DNA from: Crossiella sp. CA-258035
GTDB lineage: Bacteria; Actinomycetota; Actinomycetes; Mycobacteriales; Pseudonocardiaceae
Reading direction: 5' to 3'
Assembly (NCBI RefSeq): GCF_030064675.1
Contig: NZ_CP116413.1
Location: forward strand, 1 to 64,000
Length of the DNA: 64,000 nucleotides
The position numbers and the translations under genes are program-made. Below, one piece after another: positions 22,532-32,713 of this stretch. Each line of letters starts with the position of its first letter. The first letter of the stretch is position 1. The notes under the pieces are model-generated. The model worked only from the letters and a program-made list of their open reading frames with translations. It did not search any database and was not told the DNA's origin.

Positions 22532-23896
22532 TCAACCGTCCTCGTGCGGCGCGCAGCGCAGGGTCACGCTCGACCCCGCGGACAGCTCCCCGGCCGGGGT
22601 CACCTCGGTGACCGCGCACCGCGCCAGGTCGGCTGGCCGGTGACCGTCCTGCGTCTGCACATCGGTGTGCAGGCCGGATTTCATGAGCCGGTCGGCCGCC
22701 TCCGAAGCCGCCCGCCCCACGTACTCCATCGGATCCACGCGCACCGTCGACGCCGGGGTGGTCTTCTGCGTGCCACCGGTCCGGTCACCGTCGTCGGCGC
22801 GCATGAGCACGCTGAGTCCCCATGCTCCCAAAACAAGTGCCGCCACGACGAATATGACGACCACCAGCCACAGTGCGGTTCGACGCGGGCGCACATTCAC
22901 CGGATGACGCCCCAGCACGGGCGGGGCGAACTGCCCGGTCCCGTGACCCAGCGCGGGAATTCCCGGCGAGGACATCGGCGTGATGGGCCCGCCAGGACCC
23001 ATCGGCGGCGGGCCCACCGGTGGCGGCGCCATGGCCAGGCCGGAGGGCATCGGCAGCGGTCGCCCCGACCGCACCGCGGCCACCGCGACCGCGAACTCGC
23101 CGCCGCTGCGGTACCGCTGCCTGGGGTCCTTGATCAGGGTCGCCTCGATCAGCGCGCGCGGGCCGGGCGGCACGTCCGGCGGCAGCGGCGGGGCCAGGTC
23201 CCTGATGTGCATCATGGCCACGGTGACCGAGTTGTCCGACAGGAACGGCCGGTGCCCGGCCAGGCACTCGTAGCCGACCACGGCCAGCGAGTACACGTCG
23301 CTGGCCGGTTCCGCCTCCGCGCCCAGCGCCTGTTCCGGCGCGATGTAGTGCGCGGTGCCCATCACCATGCCGGAGCGGGTGACCGGCGCGGCGTGCGCGG
23401 CCTTGGCGATGCCGAAGTCGGTGAGCTTCACCTTGCCGTGCGGGGTGACCAGGATGTTGCCGGGCTTGACGTCCCGGTGCACCAGCCCGCGCTCGTGCGC
23501 GGCCTGCAGCGCGTGTCCCGCCTGCTCCAGCACGTCCATGGTGCGCTCGGCGTTGATCCGGCCCTGCCCGGCGATGATCGCGGCCAGCGGTTCGCCCTCG
23601 ACCAGCTCCATCACCAGGTAAGCGGTGTCCTGCGGGCCATCGGGCACCGCGGCCGTCTCGCCGTAGTCGTGCACGGCGGCGATGTTCGGGTGGTTCAGCG
23701 AGGCGGTCATCCTGGCCTCGGTGCGGAACCGGTGCAGGAACTCCGCGTCCCCGGTCAGCTCTGGCTTGAGCACCTTGATCGCCACCCGCCGGTCCAGCCG
23801 GGTGTCGGCGGCCTCCCACACCTCGCCCATGCCGCCCACCGCGATCCGCCTGGCCAGGCGGTAGCGGTCGGCGAGCAGCTGGCCGGAGGTGAGCAT
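22532..23896 (-). CDS. pknA: Serine/threonine kinase PknA
   Basis: Ser/Thr kinase controlling cell shape and division with PknB. It has 454 residues from ATG 23896. The kinase domain has Lys41 (VAIKVL), HRDVKPGN with Asp142, DFG Asp160 and activation-loop Thr173. A Pro/Gly/Met-rich juxtamembrane region (about 280-335) is followed by a membrane helix (about 340-363). The extracellular 90 residues ([35 protein letters not shown]) look like one PASTA-type repeat with a pair of Cys. It starts 2 bp after pbpA, and pknB follows 66 bp later. Confidence 0.95.
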   Translation of the reverse strand: MLTSGQLLADRYRLARRIAVGGMGEVWEAADTRLDRRVAIKVLKPELTGDAEFLHRFRTEARMTASLNHPNIAAVHDYGETAAVPDGPQDTAYLVMELVEGEPLAAIIAGQGRINAERTMDVLEQAGHALQAAHERGLVHRDVKPGNILVTPHGKVKLTDFGIAKAAHAAPVTRSGMVMGTAHYIAPEQALGAEAEPASDVYSLAVVGYECLAGHRPFLSDNSVTVAMMHIRDLAPPLPPDVPPGPRALIEATLIKDPRQRYRSGGEFAVAVAAVRSGRPLPMPSGLAMAPPPVGPPPMGPGGPITPMSSPGIPALGHGTGQFAPPVLGRHPVNVRPRRTALWLVVVIFVVAALVLGAWGLSVLMRADDGDRTGGTQKTTPASTVRVDPMEYVGRAASEAADRLMKSGLHTDVQTQDGHRPADLARCAVTEVTPAGELSAGSSVTLRCAPHEDG

Positions 23897-23898
23897 GC

Positions 23899-25365
23899 TC
23901 AGCCACCCCCCAGGAAGGCGCCGATGACGCCCCGCCCGATCGGCGCGGCCACGGTGCCACCGGTGGCGTCCAGGCCCCGGTCGCCGCCGCTCTCCACGAT
24001 CACCGCGACCGCGATCTTCGGGTCCTCGGCCGGCGCGAACGCGGTGTACCAGGCGTGCGGGTTGTTCTCCTTGGGGTTCTTGCCGTGCTCGGCGGTGCCG
24101 GTCTTGGAGGCGATGGTGACGCCGGAGATCTTCCCGCCACCGGCGGTGTTCTGCTCCGACTTGATCATCATTTCCTTGAGCGTGGCCGCGGTCGCCGCGG
24201 ACATCGCGGTGCCGGCGCGCACCGGGTCGTTGTCCTGCAGCACGGTGACATCGCGCAGGATCTGGCTCACCAGCTGCGGTTCCATCCGCACCCCGCCGTT
24301 GGCCACGGTGGCGGTGACCACCGCGTCCTGCAACGGGGTCAGCCGGACGTCGCGCTGGCCGATGCCGCTCTGGCCGAGCGCCGCCTTGTCCGGGATGTCG
24401 CCGAGGGAGGAGGCGGCCACGTTGATCGGCACCTTCTGCCCCTGCTCGCCGATGCCGAACTTCTCCGCCTGCTGGCGCAGCTTGGTCTCGCCGAGCTGGA
24501 TCGCCAGGTCCACGAACGCGGTGTTGCAGGAGCGGGCCAGCGCCTCGATCAGCGGCGCGGTCTCCCCGCCGCCGCAGCGGTTGCCGTTGAAGTTCTCCAG
24601 CTGGTTCGTGGTGCCGGGCAGGGTGATGGTGGGCGCCGCGGTCAGCGGGCTGTCCTTGGTGAACCCGTTCTCCAGCGCGGCCGCGGTGGTGACCAGCTTG
24701 AAGGTCGAGCCGGGCGGGTAGGTCTCGGCAACGGCCCGGTTCAGCGCGGGCTTCTTCGGGTCCTTGTTCAGCTCGCCCCAGGCCTTCTGCTGCGCCTCGG
24801 TGTCGTGCGCGGAGAGCTGGTTCGGGTCGAAGGACGGGGTGGAGACCATGGCCAGGATCCGGCCGGTCTTCGGGTCCAGCGCCACCACGGCCCCGGTGAA
24901 CTTCTTGTCCGTCATCGCCTTGTAGGCGTACTGCTGGACCTTGGGCACGATTGAGGTCTGCACGCTGCCGCCGCGCGGGTCCCGGCCGGTGATCAGGTCG
25001 GAGAGCCTGCGGCCGAACAGCAGCGGGTCCTCGCCGTTGAGCACCGTGTCCTGCGCCTTCTCCAGCCCGGTCGCGCCGTAGCTGGAGGAGTAGTAGCCGG
25101 TGACCGGCGCGTACAGCGGTCCCTCGGTGTACTTGCGCAGGTACTTCAGCCGCCCGTTGGTGGTCTCCACGGTGGCCATCAGCTGACCGCCGGCCGCGCT
25201 GATCTGGCCGCGCTGCCGGGAGTACTCCTCCAGCAGCACCCTGCTGTTGCGCGGGTCCCTGCGGTAGGTGTCGGCCTTGATCACCTGGATGTAGGTGCCG
25301 TTGGCCAGCAGCAACAGGACCATCACCATGACGGCGAGCGCCACCCGGCGCAGTGGTGCGTTCAT
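23899..25365 (-). CDS. pbpA: Class B penicillin-binding protein PbpA
   Basis: D,D-transpeptidase that cross-links peptidoglycan, working with RodA. It has 488 residues. A single N-terminal membrane anchor (about 5-22) precedes the dimerisation region and the transpeptidase domain, with active-site motifs S220-TFK, S279-CN and K421-TG in the expected order and spacing. The start overlaps the rodA stop by four bases and pknA begins 2 bp downstream, so all three are probably translationally coupled. Confidence 0.97.
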   Translation of the reverse strand: MNAPLRRVALAVMVMVLLLLANGTYIQVIKADTYRRDPRNSRVLLEEYSRQRGQISAAGGQLMATVETTNGRLKYLRKYTEGPLYAPVTGYYSSSYGATGLEKAQDTVLNGEDPLLFGRRLSDLITGRDPRGGSVQTSIVPKVQQYAYKAMTDKKFTGAVVALDPKTGRILAMVSTPSFDPNQLSAHDTEAQQKAWGELNKDPKKPALNRAVAETYPPGSTFKLVTTAAALENGFTKDSPLTAAPTITLPGTTNQLENFNGNRCGGGETAPLIEALARSCNTAFVDLAIQLGETKLRQQAEKFGIGEQGQKVPINVAASSLGDIPDKAALGQSGIGQRDVRLTPLQDAVVTATVANGGVRMEPQLVSQILRDVTVLQDNDPVRAGTAMSAATAATLKEMMIKSEQNTAGGGKISGVTIASKTGTAEHGKNPKENNPHAWYTAFAPAEDPKIAVAVIVESGGDRGLDATGGTVAAPIGRGVIGAFLGGG

Positions 25366-26822
25366 GAGGGCCGCTCCACGAGCACGGTGTGCGCCTCCGC
25401 GATCGGCGCCTGCGGCACCACCGGTTTGCTCTGCACAGCGGGTCTGCGCGCGCCGTCGGAAATCCGCAGCAGCAGCGCGACCAGCGCGTAGTTGGCCACC
25501 AGTGACGATCCGCCAAGGGACAGGAAGGGTGCGGTCAGACCGGTCAGCGGGATCAGCTTGGTGACGCCGCCGACCACGATGAACACCTGCAGCCCGACCG
25601 CGAAGGACAGGCCGCCGGCCAGCAGCTTGCCGAAGGTGTCGCGCACCGCCAGCGCGCTGCGCATGCCGCGCATCACCAGCAGCGTGTAGAGCATCAGCAG
25701 GGCGGCCAGGCCGACGAAGCCGAGTTCCTCACCGATCGCGGCGATGATGAAGTCGCTCTTGGCCAGCGGCACCAGCTCCGGCCGTCCGGCGCCGAGACCG
25801 GTGCCACCGATACCGCCGGTGCCCAGCCCGAACAGCGCCTGGCCGAGCTGGCGGCCCTTGTTGAAGAAGTCCGCGAACGGGTCCAGCCAGGTGGTCACCC
25901 GGACCTGGACGTGGTCGAAGATCTGGTAGGCGATCAGGCAGCCGCCGATGAAGAAGGTCATGCCCAGCACCAGCCAGGCGACCCGCTCGGTGGCCACGTA
26001 GAGCATAACCAGCACGATGCCGAAGAACAGCAGCGAGGTGCCGAGGTCCTTCTCCAGCACCAGCACGCCGAGCGAGGCGAACCAGGCGAACAGCATCGGC
26101 ATCAGGTCGCGGGCGCGGGGCAGCTCCATGCCGAGCACCTTGCGACCGGCCGCCATGAACAGGTCCCGCTTGGAGACCAGGAACGCGGCGAAGAACACCA
26201 TCAGCAGGATCTTGGCGAACTCGCCGGGCTGGATGGAGAACACCCCGGGTATGCGCAGCCAGATCTTCGCGCCGTTGATCTCCGGCGCGATGATGTTCGG
26301 CAGGATGCCCGGCAGCGCCAGCGCGACCAGGCCGACCAGGCCCGCGGTGTAGCCGTACTTGGACAGCGTGCGGTGGTCCTTGATCAGCACCAGCACCGCG
26401 ACGAAGAGCGCCAGCGCGATCGTGGTCCACATGATCTGCTTGGGCACGTCCGCGGTGAACACCTTGCCGGCCAGTTCGGCCCGCTCGGCCTCGGCCAGGT
26501 CGATCCGGTGGATCATGACGAGGCCGAGCCCGTTGAGCAGCGCCACGCACGGCAGGATCAGCGGATCGGCATAGGGCGCCCAGATCCGCACCGCCACGTG
26601 CGCCACCCCGAACAGGCCGAGGTAGGCCGCGCCGTAGTAGAACAGGGCATTGGTCAGCTCCTGCTCCTGGTTGATCTCCACCAGCACCAGCGCGCCGGTG
26701 ACCAGCAGCGCGGCGAAGGCGAGCAGCATCAACTCGGTGCCGCGCCTGGTCGGTGTCGGTGGCGGCTGAGCTGGCGGCCCCCCGGGCAGCGGTCCGGTGG
26801 TCGTCGCGGCCGACTCAGCCAT
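25362..26822 (-). CDS. rodA: RodA/FtsW-type SEDS peptidoglycan glycosyltransferase
   Basis: Polymerises lipid II into glycan strands. It has 486 residues from ATG 26822, overlapping the pstP stop (TGATG); a TTG one codon upstream is possible. A Pro-rich cytoplasmic N-terminus (about 1-28) precedes about ten membrane helices. SEDS motifs are visible: [32 protein letters not shown] with the essential Asp, and [14 protein letters not shown]. Its cognate transpeptidase PbpA is encoded immediately downstream. Confidence 0.96.
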   Translation of the reverse strand: MAESAATTTGPLPGGPPAQPPPTPTRRGTELMLLAFAALLVTGALVLVEINQEQELTNALFYYGAAYLGLFGVAHVAVRIWAPYADPLILPCVALLNGLGLVMIHRIDLAEAERAELAGKVFTADVPKQIMWTTIALALFVAVLVLIKDHRTLSKYGYTAGLVGLVALALPGILPNIIAPEINGAKIWLRIPGVFSIQPGEFAKILLMVFFAAFLVSKRDLFMAAGRKVLGMELPRARDLMPMLFAWFASLGVLVLEKDLGTSLLFFGIVLVMLYVATERVAWLVLGMTFFIGGCLIAYQIFDHVQVRVTTWLDPFADFFNKGRQLGQALFGLGTGGIGGTGLGAGRPELVPLAKSDFIIAAIGEELGFVGLAALLMLYTLLVMRGMRSALAVRDTFGKLLAGGLSFAVGLQVFIVVGGVTKLIPLTGLTAPFLSLGGSSLVANYALVALLLRISDGARRPAVQSKPVVPQAPIAEAHTVLVERPS

Positions 26823-28219
26823 CAACGCACCGTCCGGCAGTCCACCCCGGGCTTGGGCGTCGGCGAGTTCAGCGACGTCGCATCCGTGGTCGGGGGCACG
26901 TTCGGGTCGGTGGTCGGCGGCGCGCTGCTGGTGGTGGTCGGCTGACCGCCCGCGCCGGGCGTGCCCGGTGGCGCCGACGGGCAGGGCGGCAGCACCTGGG
27001 CGGTGCGCAGCCTGCGGATCGCGTTGCGCGCGCCCTCAAGCCCGTCCAGTCCGGTGATCCCGTTGGTGACAAGGTCCTTGCCCGACTGGCTCAGGTCCGA
27101 GACCAGGATCGGGTCCAGGTCGCAGCTGACGTCCGGGGGACAGGAGCCCTCGACCTTCCGCTGGAGCTTGATGCCGAGCACGCTGCCCTGCACCCCTTGG
27201 AAGATCACCACCTGGCGGTCGTCGTCCAGGCCGACGTAGTACTGCTGGAGCACCCAGTACCTGGTGAAGAACCCGGCCGCGCCGAGCACCACCAGCACCA
27301 GCAGCACCAGCAACATGCTGCGCAGCCAGCGCCTGCCCCGTGGCGGGTCCGGCGGTGGCGTGGTCGGGTCCGGTCGCTGCGGCTGCTGTTGCTGCCAGCC
27401 GGGGTTCAGCGCGCCGGCGCGGGAGGCAGGGGAGTCCGGCGGTGGCGGATCGGCGCTGCCATCGCCGGCGGCGCCGCCCACGATCGGGGCGTTCTCCCCG
27501 AAGTCGACGTCCACCACATCGGCGACGATCACCGTCACGTTGTCCGGGCCGCCGCCCTTGAGCGCCAGCTCGATCAGCCGGTCGGCACAGGTGCGCGGAT
27601 CGGGGATGGCCAGGGCCTCGGCCAGCGTCTCCGCCGACACCACCCCGGAGAGCCCGTCCGAGCACAGCATGTACCGGTCGCCGTTGCGGGCTTCCCTGAT
27701 CGCCAGGCTCGGCTCCACCTCGTGCCCGGTCAGCGCCTTGAGCAGCAGCGACCGTTGCGGGTGGGTGAGCGCCTCGTCCGGAGTGATCCGGCCCTCGTCG
27801 ATCAGGGACTGCACGAACGTGTCGTCGTGGGTGATCTGGGACAGGTTGCCGTCCCGCACCAGGTAGGCGCGCGAGTCGCCGATGTGCACCAGGCCCAGCC
27901 GGTGGCCGGCGAAGAGCACCGCGGTCAGCGTGGTGCCCATGCCTTCCAGGTCGGGGTCGCTGGCGACCAGTTCGGCGATCGCCGAGTTGCCCGAGAGCAT
28001 GGACTCGCGCAGGTCGCTGAGCAGGTCCTCCCCGGGTTCGTCGTCGTCGAGGGGGGCTAGTGCGGCGATGACGACCTTGCTGGCGACCTCACCGGCGGCA
28101 TGGCCGCCCATGCCGTCGGCGAGTGCGAGCAGTCGTGGGCCGGCGTACACGGAGTCCTGGTTGTTGGAACGCACCAGGCCCCGGTCGCTGCGGGCCGCAT
28201 AACGAAGGACGAGGGTCAT
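26822..28219 (-). CDS. pstP: PP2C-family Ser/Thr phosphatase PstP
   Basis: Dephosphorylates PknA, PknB and their substrates. It has 465 residues. The PP2C domain (about 1-235) shows RSNNQDS, LALADGMGGHAAGE, GTTLTAVLF, HIGDSRAYL, SDGLSGVV and GGPDNVTVIV, carrying the metal-binding aspartates. A Pro-rich linker, a membrane helix (about 302-322) and an extracellular domain of about 140 residues follow, ending in a Pro/Thr-rich tail. The start overlaps the fhaB stop by four bases. Confidence 0.97.
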   Translation of the reverse strand: MTLVLRYAARSDRGLVRSNNQDSVYAGPRLLALADGMGGHAAGEVASKVVIAALAPLDDDEPGEDLLSDLRESMLSGNSAIAELVASDPDLEGMGTTLTAVLFAGHRLGLVHIGDSRAYLVRDGNLSQITHDDTFVQSLIDEGRITPDEALTHPQRSLLLKALTGHEVEPSLAIREARNGDRYMLCSDGLSGVVSAETLAEALAIPDPRTCADRLIELALKGGGPDNVTVIVADVVDVDFGENAPIVGGAAGDGSADPPPPDSPASRAGALNPGWQQQQPQRPDPTTPPPDPPRGRRWLRSMLLVLLVLVVLGAAGFFTRYWVLQQYYVGLDDDRQVVIFQGVQGSVLGIKLQRKVEGSCPPDVSCDLDPILVSDLSQSGKDLVTNGITGLDGLEGARNAIRRLRTAQVLPPCPSAPPGTPGAGGQPTTTSSAPPTTDPNVPPTTDATSLNSPTPKPGVDCRTVR

Positions 28220-28677
28220 GAGCGCAGCTCGATCACCGTCTTACCGATACGGATCGGAACGCCGAGCGGGACCCGGGTGGGTGCCGTGACCTTCGCCCGG
28301 TCTAGATAACTGCCGTTGGTGGAGCCTAGGTCCTCCACGTACCAGTCCGTTCCTCGAAGCGAGAGTCTGGCGTGCCTCGTCGACGCGTAGTCGTCGTCGA
28401 GCACGAGGGTGGAGTCGTCGGCACGGCCGATGAGAATAGGGCGGCCGTCCAGCGCGATGCGGGTACCCGCCAGCGCGCCGTGGGTCACCACGAGTTGCCG
28501 GGCGGCCTTGTTGCCCCGCAACTGCCGCCCGCTGGTCCGTCGGGAACCTGGTAGGGCGACCCGCAGCCCGGAGGCCGCGTAGAGATCAGAGCGAACGACA
28601 CGGAGCGCAGCCAGCACGAACAACCAGAGCAGGGCGAGAAACCCTGCTCTGGTCAGCTGCATCACAAGTTCTGGCAC
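28216..28677 (-). CDS. fhaB: FHA-domain protein FhaB (FipA-like)
   Basis: Phosphothreonine-reading protein of the kinase operon. It has 153 residues with an N-terminal membrane anchor (MQLTRAGFLALLWLFVLAALRVV), a basic linker and a C-terminal FHA domain (about 65-150: PILIGRADDSTLVLDDDYASTRHARLS..DLGSTNGSYLDRAKV). GTG 28677 is chosen because it yields VPELVMQLTRAGF, matching the N-terminus of mycobacterial FhaB; ATG 28662 is the alternative. It overlaps pstP by four bases and follows fhaA after 37 bp. Confidence 0.93.
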   Translation of the reverse strand: MPELVMQLTRAGFLALLWLFVLAALRVVRSDLYAASGLRVALPGSRRTSGRQLRGNKAARQLVVTHGALAGTRIALDGRPILIGRADDSTLVLDDDYASTRHARLSLRGTDWYVEDLGSTNGSYLDRAKVTAPTRVPLGVPIRIGKTVIELRS

Positions 28678-28714
28678 CTGCTGTGATCGCTCCCGCCTTG
28701 CGATGTCGTCCTGG

Positions 28715-29932
28715 TCAGCCCTGGGACCGGAACACCAACGTCGAGTGCCCGATCCTGATCGCGTCGCCGTCGGCGAGCTGCCAGGCCTGGGCCGGGTTGG
28801 AGTTGACCGTAGTGCCGTTGGTCGAGCCCAGGTCGGCCAGCATCGCGTTCTGGCCGTCCCAGGTGATCTCCAGGTGCCGGCGGGAAACCCCGGTGTCCGG
28901 CAGACGGAAATCGGCGTCCTGGCCACGTCCTATGACGTTGCTGCCCTGCTTGAGGCTATAGGTCCGGTTGGAGCCGTCGTCCAGCTGTAGCGTCGCGGTC
29001 AGCGTGCGCGGGCCGGTCTGCACAGCGGGCGGAGCGTATCCCTGCTGATTGGGGTCGGCGTAGCCGCCCTGCTGCGGGTAGCCCTGCTGGCCGTAACCCT
29101 GGTCGTAGCCCTGCTGGCCATAACCCGGCTGCTGCTGGGCGTAACCCTGGTCGTAACCGGGCTGCTGGGCATAGCCCTGGTCGTAACCCGGCTGCTGGCC
29201 GTAGCCCGGTTGCTGCTGCTGGCCGTAGCCCTGCTCGTAACCGGGCTGCTGGGCGTAACCCTGGTCATAGCCCTGCTGACCGTAACCCGGCTGCTGGCCG
29301 TAACCCTGCTGCTCGTAACCGGGCTGCTGCTGGGCATAGCCCTGGTCGTAGCCCTGCTGCTGCCCGTACCCGCCCTGCTGCTGACCGTAGTTCGGGTCGT
29401 AGCCCTGCTGGCCGTAGCCGCCTTGCTGCTGCTGGTCGTAGCCGTACTGCCCCTGCTGCTGCTGGGCGTAGCGGTCTCCCTCGGGGTACTGGCCGGGTGG
29501 CTGGCTCATGGGTCGGTCTCCTGCGGTGCGAGGTGGTGCCGGCCGTCGGCGCGGCGATGCGTCTGGGTCGACTGACGAGCTCGTGTGGAACTGTCCGGTG
29601 TGCAGCGTCTCAGAGCGCTCCAAGGAGACTACGACGTCACCGTATGTGTCCCACCCGTGCTCGGTCAGATGCTCTCCGACACAGTCGGCGAGCAGATCGG
29701 TGATCCGCTGCTCGTCGCCGGCTAGCCGGTCGTGGTCGGCTGGGCCGAGTGTCACGGTGTAGTGGTTGGGTGCCAGAAGGCGGCCGCCGGCAAGCTCCTT
29801 GACCTTGCGTTCGGCCTCCCTTTGCAGGGCCTGAGCCACCTCCTGGGGTACTACGTTGCCACCGAAAACACGCGCGAAAGTGTTGCCGACAAGGCCTTCG
29901 AGCTTGCGCTCGAAGCGCTGCACGAGGCTCAT
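28715..29932 (-). CDS. fhaA: FHA-domain protein FhaA with DUF3662 domain and Gly/Tyr/Gln repeat region
   Basis: First gene of the operon. It has 405 residues. The N-terminal DUF3662 domain (about 1-110, [25 protein letters not shown]) is followed by a Pro/Arg linker, a low-complexity region of about 160 residues (about 147-310) built from variants of [17 protein letters not shown], and a C-terminal FHA domain (about 325-403: [31 protein letters not shown]). In mycobacteria FhaA is phosphorylated by PknB and binds MviN at sites of wall synthesis. The promoter of the whole operon should lie in 29933-30130. Confidence 0.95.
   Translation of the reverse strand: MSLVQRFERKLEGLVGNTFARVFGGNVVPQEVAQALQREAERKVKELAGGRLLAPNHYTVTLGPADHDRLAGDEQRITDLLADCVGEHLTEHGWDTYGDVVVSLERSETLHTGQFHTSSSVDPDASPRRRPAPPRTAGDRPMSQPPGQYPEGDRYAQQQQGQYGYDQQQQGGYGQQGYDPNYGQQQGGYGQQQGYDQGYAQQQPGYEQQGYGQQPGYGQQGYDQGYAQQPGYEQGYGQQQQPGYGQQPGYDQGYAQQPGYDQGYAQQQPGYGQQGYDQGYGQQGYPQQGGYADPNQQGYAPPAVQTGPRTLTATLQLDDGSNRTYSLKQGSNVIGRGQDADFRLPDTGVSRRHLEITWDGQNAMLADLGSTNGTTVNSNPAQAWQLADGDAIRIGHSTLVFRSQG
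29040..29490 (-). repeat. Degenerate tandem repeat coding the FhaA low-complexity region
   Basis: On the top strand the segment is made of imperfect units around GTAACCCGGCTGCTG and GTAGCCCTGCTGG, 15-27 bases each, all multiples of three and thus frame-preserving. It is a likely site of length variation among strains. Confidence 0.85.
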
Positions 29933-30132
29933 GTCCCACCTTCCCGCATCCGGTTCCAGTCCAGCGAGCGCCGGGCACCGAACGTGGTCGTGCGGTGCTG
30001 CAGTGTCGGCTCCGTGTCCGGTCGCTCACCCCGATCGTATCCGGGTCTGGGGGTGAGGGAGGGGCCGAGTTGTAATGCGGTCCCCTGACCGTGCTAGGCT
30101 CTCGCCGCACCCCAAAAGGGAGCCCCCGAAAG

Positions 30133-30215
30133 GGGCGAGTGGCGGAATGGCAGACGCGCACGGTTCAGGTCCGTGTGTCCGAAAGGACGTGAGGGTTCAA
30201 CTCCCTCCTCGCCCA
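30133..30215 (+). tRNA. tRNA-Leu (CAG)
   Basis: An 83-nt class II tRNA. The acceptor stem is GGGCGAG/CTCGCCC, the anticodon loop TTCAGGT lies within the ACGG/CCGT stem (anticodon CAG), a long variable arm (GTCC GAAA GGAC) and T loop TTCAACT follow, and the discriminator is A. Its position after fhaA matches leuT in mycobacteria. Confidence 0.97.
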
Positions 30216-30220
30216 CTTCC

Positions 30221-30255
30221 GAAGAGGCCCAGGCATGCTACGCCTGGGCCTCTTC
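30221..30255 (+). terminator. Terminator of tRNA-Leu
   Basis: A perfect 14-bp stem (30221-30234 with 30242-30255), 7-nt loop, followed by GTTCGTAATT, begins 5 bp after the tRNA. Confidence 0.9.
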
Positions 30256-30258
30256 GTT

Positions 30259-30294
30259 CGTAATTACACCGGGGGATCGAATCCCCCGGACCCC
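30259..30294. repeat. Post-tRNA hairpin repeat, copy 2
   Basis: A 36-base unit CGTAATTACACCGGGGGAT, short loop, ATCCCCCGGACCCC, with a 9-bp stem (30269-30277 with 30281-30289). It matches the unit at 12511 except in the loop and two compensated stem positions. Confidence 0.6.
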
Positions 30295-30339
30295 CTACGG
30301 TGCGGGCGGTTCTGAACCAGCGGGGTTGGGAAGGCTTTT

Positions 30340-30475
30340 TCGTGCCTCTTCCCCTCCGCCCCCGCAGATCCCTCTCGGCCTGCGCCTCTCCCCTCCCTCG
30401 TTGCTTCCCCTGCCTTCCGCCTGCCTTCCTTGTCCTTCCTTCTTGCTTCTCTTGTGCTCGTCCCTCTTTGGGGGC
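30340..30475. other. Polypyrimidine tract in a gene-free stretch
   Basis: The top strand is almost purely C/T for about 130 bases (runs such as CCTTCCTTGTCCTTCCTTC) and then turns G/T-rich to about 30510. The surrounding 523-bp interval 30216-30738 holds the tRNA terminator, the hairpin repeat and this tract, but no credible gene. The last 80 bases before 30739 probably contain a promoter that I cannot assign. Confidence 0.6.
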
Positions 30476-30738
30476 GGTTGGCGGGGTTTGGGGTGCGGTG
30501 AGCGGTGAGCGTGCGGGTCTCACACGAACGGCCGCACTGCCGGGGTGAAGTGCTTGACGGTGCATCGACCGGTTACCGACTGAGTTCGGCCGCCGGTCGC
30601 AATCGGTGGTTTGCCTTCCCTGCGGTAGGGCGCTGACCTGGTAAATCAGTTAAGGCGTCAGCGAACGAACCAGCTTCGGAACGCCTAGAACGCCGGTGTG
30701 GGTGACCGCACTGGTGAAGCCGCAGGGAGGCGAAGATC

Positions 30739-31362
30739 GTGAGCCGCACCACGGGCCAGCCGACAGTTCAGGGTGGACTGCCTGTCATTCCGGCCCGATC
30801 AGTCGCCCCGGTTGAGTTACCAGCGCCGCCGGAGCACCTGGCCGCCAAGGCGGCCGAGCTGCTGGGCTGGAGTGGCGTGATGTTGCCGCCGATGACGTTG
30901 CTCGGGCGGCGGGTGGTGATGGTCGCCGAGCTGATCACCGACGCGCACGCCGAGCGGTTGGCGCTGGGGTGTCCGCCGGTCACCGACCGGACCACGGTGT
31001 CCACCTGGGTGTGGCCTGAGCTGGCCGGCATGGTGCCCGCTCCCGCGGTGCGGCTGGTCGGCGCGATCGCGCTGTCCCGGCACTGGCGGACCGCGCTGAC
31101 CTCGGTGGTCCCGTTCTCCCGGTTCACCAACACGGCCGTTGTGGTGCCGTCGGCGGTGGCCGAGGGCGATGACTTCCTGGCCAACTGCCTGATGCGGGCC
31201 GGGCACTACGGTGTGTCGGTCGCCACAGCGCAGGACGCCGGTCCGGTGGAGCTGACCCTGCGCGGGCGGCCGCCGCAGGACTTCCCGGTTGAGCAGGAAG
31301 TCACCGTGCGGTGGCTGCGTGAGGTGGTTTACGACCGGATTCTGGCCACCACGGTCAGCTAG
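30739..31362 (+). CDS. Conserved hypothetical protein
   Basis: A 207-residue soluble protein from GTG 30739, with GGGAGGCG seven bases upstream. It has no signal peptide, membrane helix or recognised motif. The middle holds a mixed segment with VVMVAELITDAHAERLALGCPPVTDRTTV, and the C-terminus has alternating hydrophobic residues (VELTLRGRPPQDF). Codon use is that of the neighbours. The stop overlaps that of the convergent FAD gene (31359-31362). I do not recognise the family; regular codon bias and a good ribosome site support it as real. Confidence 0.7.
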   Translation: MSRTTGQPTVQGGLPVIPARSVAPVELPAPPEHLAAKAAELLGWSGVMLPPMTLLGRRVVMVAELITDAHAERLALGCPPVTDRTTVSTWVWPELAGMVPAPAVRLVGAIALSRHWRTALTSVVPFSRFTNTAVVVPSAVAEGDDFLANCLMRAGHYGVSVATAQDAGPVELTLRGRPPQDFPVEQEVTVRWLREVVYDRILATTVS

Positions 31363-32681
31363 TTCCCCAGTACCCGGTCCAGATAGCTGTTGCGGAAGCG
31401 GCCGTGCGGGTCAAGGGCAGCGCGCACGGCCTTGAAGTCGGCGAAATGCGGATAGCGGTCGCGGAGGGTCTCCGCTGACTGGTTGTGCATCTTTCCCCAG
31501 TGCGGGCGGCCACCCGCCGCACAGGCGATTTGCTCGAAAGTGGCGAACCAGTGCCGGTAGGGCATGCCGATGAACTGGTGGATGGCTAGGTAAGCGGTCG
31601 GCCGGCCGGTCGCGGTGGACAGCCAGATGTCGTCAGGGGCGGCCACCCGCACCTCGACCGGGATGTTCACCGGGTGCTCGAGCCGCTCGGAGGCGGCTCG
31701 CAGTTCGGCCAGCACCTCGCGCAGGTGCTCGCGCGGGATGGCGTACTCGGTCTCGGTGAAGCGGACCCGGCGCGGGGTGGTGAACACCCGGTGCGAGGCG
31801 TCGCTGTAGGAGCGCTCGCCGAGGACCTTCGCGCACAGCCGGTTCAGCGGGCGGACCAGGCCCGGGATGGCGCGGCCGGTGTGGCAGACCGCGGCCAGTG
31901 CGGCGTTCTCCAGCACCTCGTACTCGAAGAAGCGGCGCAGCGGGTGCTGCGGCTGCCGGGGCGCGTCCTGGGGCAGGCGGTTGTTCCGCTTCACCATGAC
32001 CCGGTCGGTGTGCACGAACCAGTGGAACTCGGCGTGGTCGTTGGTCTCGGTGAGCTCGTCGAAGCACTCCATGGTCTCGTCCAGACCCGCTGGGTACTCG
32101 GCGGCCTGGAGGGCGTAGGCGGGCTCGCACTGGAGGGTGATGGTGCTGAGCACGCCCAGTGCGCCGAGGCCGACCCGCGCGGCGTTGAACTCGGCCGGGT
32201 TCTCGGTCGCGGAGCAGCGCAGGAGGGATCCGTCGGCGAGCACCAGCTCCAGTGCCTTGACCTGGGTGGCCAGGCCGCCGTAGGTGGCGCCGGTGCCGTG
32301 GGTGCCGGTGGAGATGGCGCCGGCCAGGGTCTGGCGGTCGATGTCGCCGAGGTTGGTCATGGCTAGGCCGAGCTGGTCCAGCTCGTGGTTGAGCTGGTGC
32401 AGCGGGGTGCCGGAGCGGACCGTGACCAGGCCGGTCTGGTGGTCGGCGGCGATGACGCCGCGCCAGTCGGACAGGTCGAGGGCCAGGCCACCTTCAGGTG
32501 AACCGACCGCGCTGAACGAGTGGCCGCTGCCCAGGGCACGCACCGTGAGCTCGTCCCTGGCCGCGGCCTTCACCGCGGTGGCGATCTCCTCGACGTCCCG
32601 GGGGCGGGCGGTGCGGGCCGGCCGCGCGGTGGCGGTGCGGGCCCAGTTGGTCCAGGCGCCGGTGGCACTCTGTCGCGGCAA
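31359..32681 (-). CDS. FAD-linked sugar-lactone oxidase (D-arabinono-1,4-lactone oxidase family)
   Basis: Aldonolactone oxidoreductase of the vanillyl-alcohol-oxidase fold, related to ALO/GulLDH enzymes. It has 440 residues. The FAD-binding PCMH domain (about 15-190) shows VRALGSGHSFS, GLAMTNLGDIDRQTLAGAISTGTHGTG and [14 protein letters not shown]. The C-terminal domain carries the family signature HWGKMHNQSAETLRDRYPHFADFKAVRAALDPHGRFRNSYLDRVLG. There is no signal peptide. TTG 32681 is preferred because GGAGGG lies five bases upstream; TTG 32696 is the longer alternative. It is divergent from the deaminase/aldolase gene. The natural substrate is unknown. Confidence 0.88.
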   Translation of the reverse strand: MPRQSATGAWTNWARTATARPARTARPRDVEEIATAVKAAARDELTVRALGSGHSFSAVGSPEGGLALDLSDWRGVIAADHQTGLVTVRSGTPLHQLNHELDQLGLAMTNLGDIDRQTLAGAISTGTHGTGATYGGLATQVKALELVLADGSLLRCSATENPAEFNAARVGLGALGVLSTITLQCEPAYALQAAEYPAGLDETMECFDELTETNDHAEFHWFVHTDRVMVKRNNRLPQDAPRQPQHPLRRFFEYEVLENAALAAVCHTGRAIPGLVRPLNRLCAKVLGERSYSDASHRVFTTPRRVRFTETEYAIPREHLREVLAELRAASERLEHPVNIPVEVRVAAPDDIWLSTATGRPTAYLAIHQFIGMPYRHWFATFEQIACAAGGRPHWGKMHNQSAETLRDRYPHFADFKAVRAALDPHGRFRNSYLDRVLGN

Positions 32682-32713
32682 GGCAACCCTCCGCAATCCT
32701 CGGGGCGGATGTT

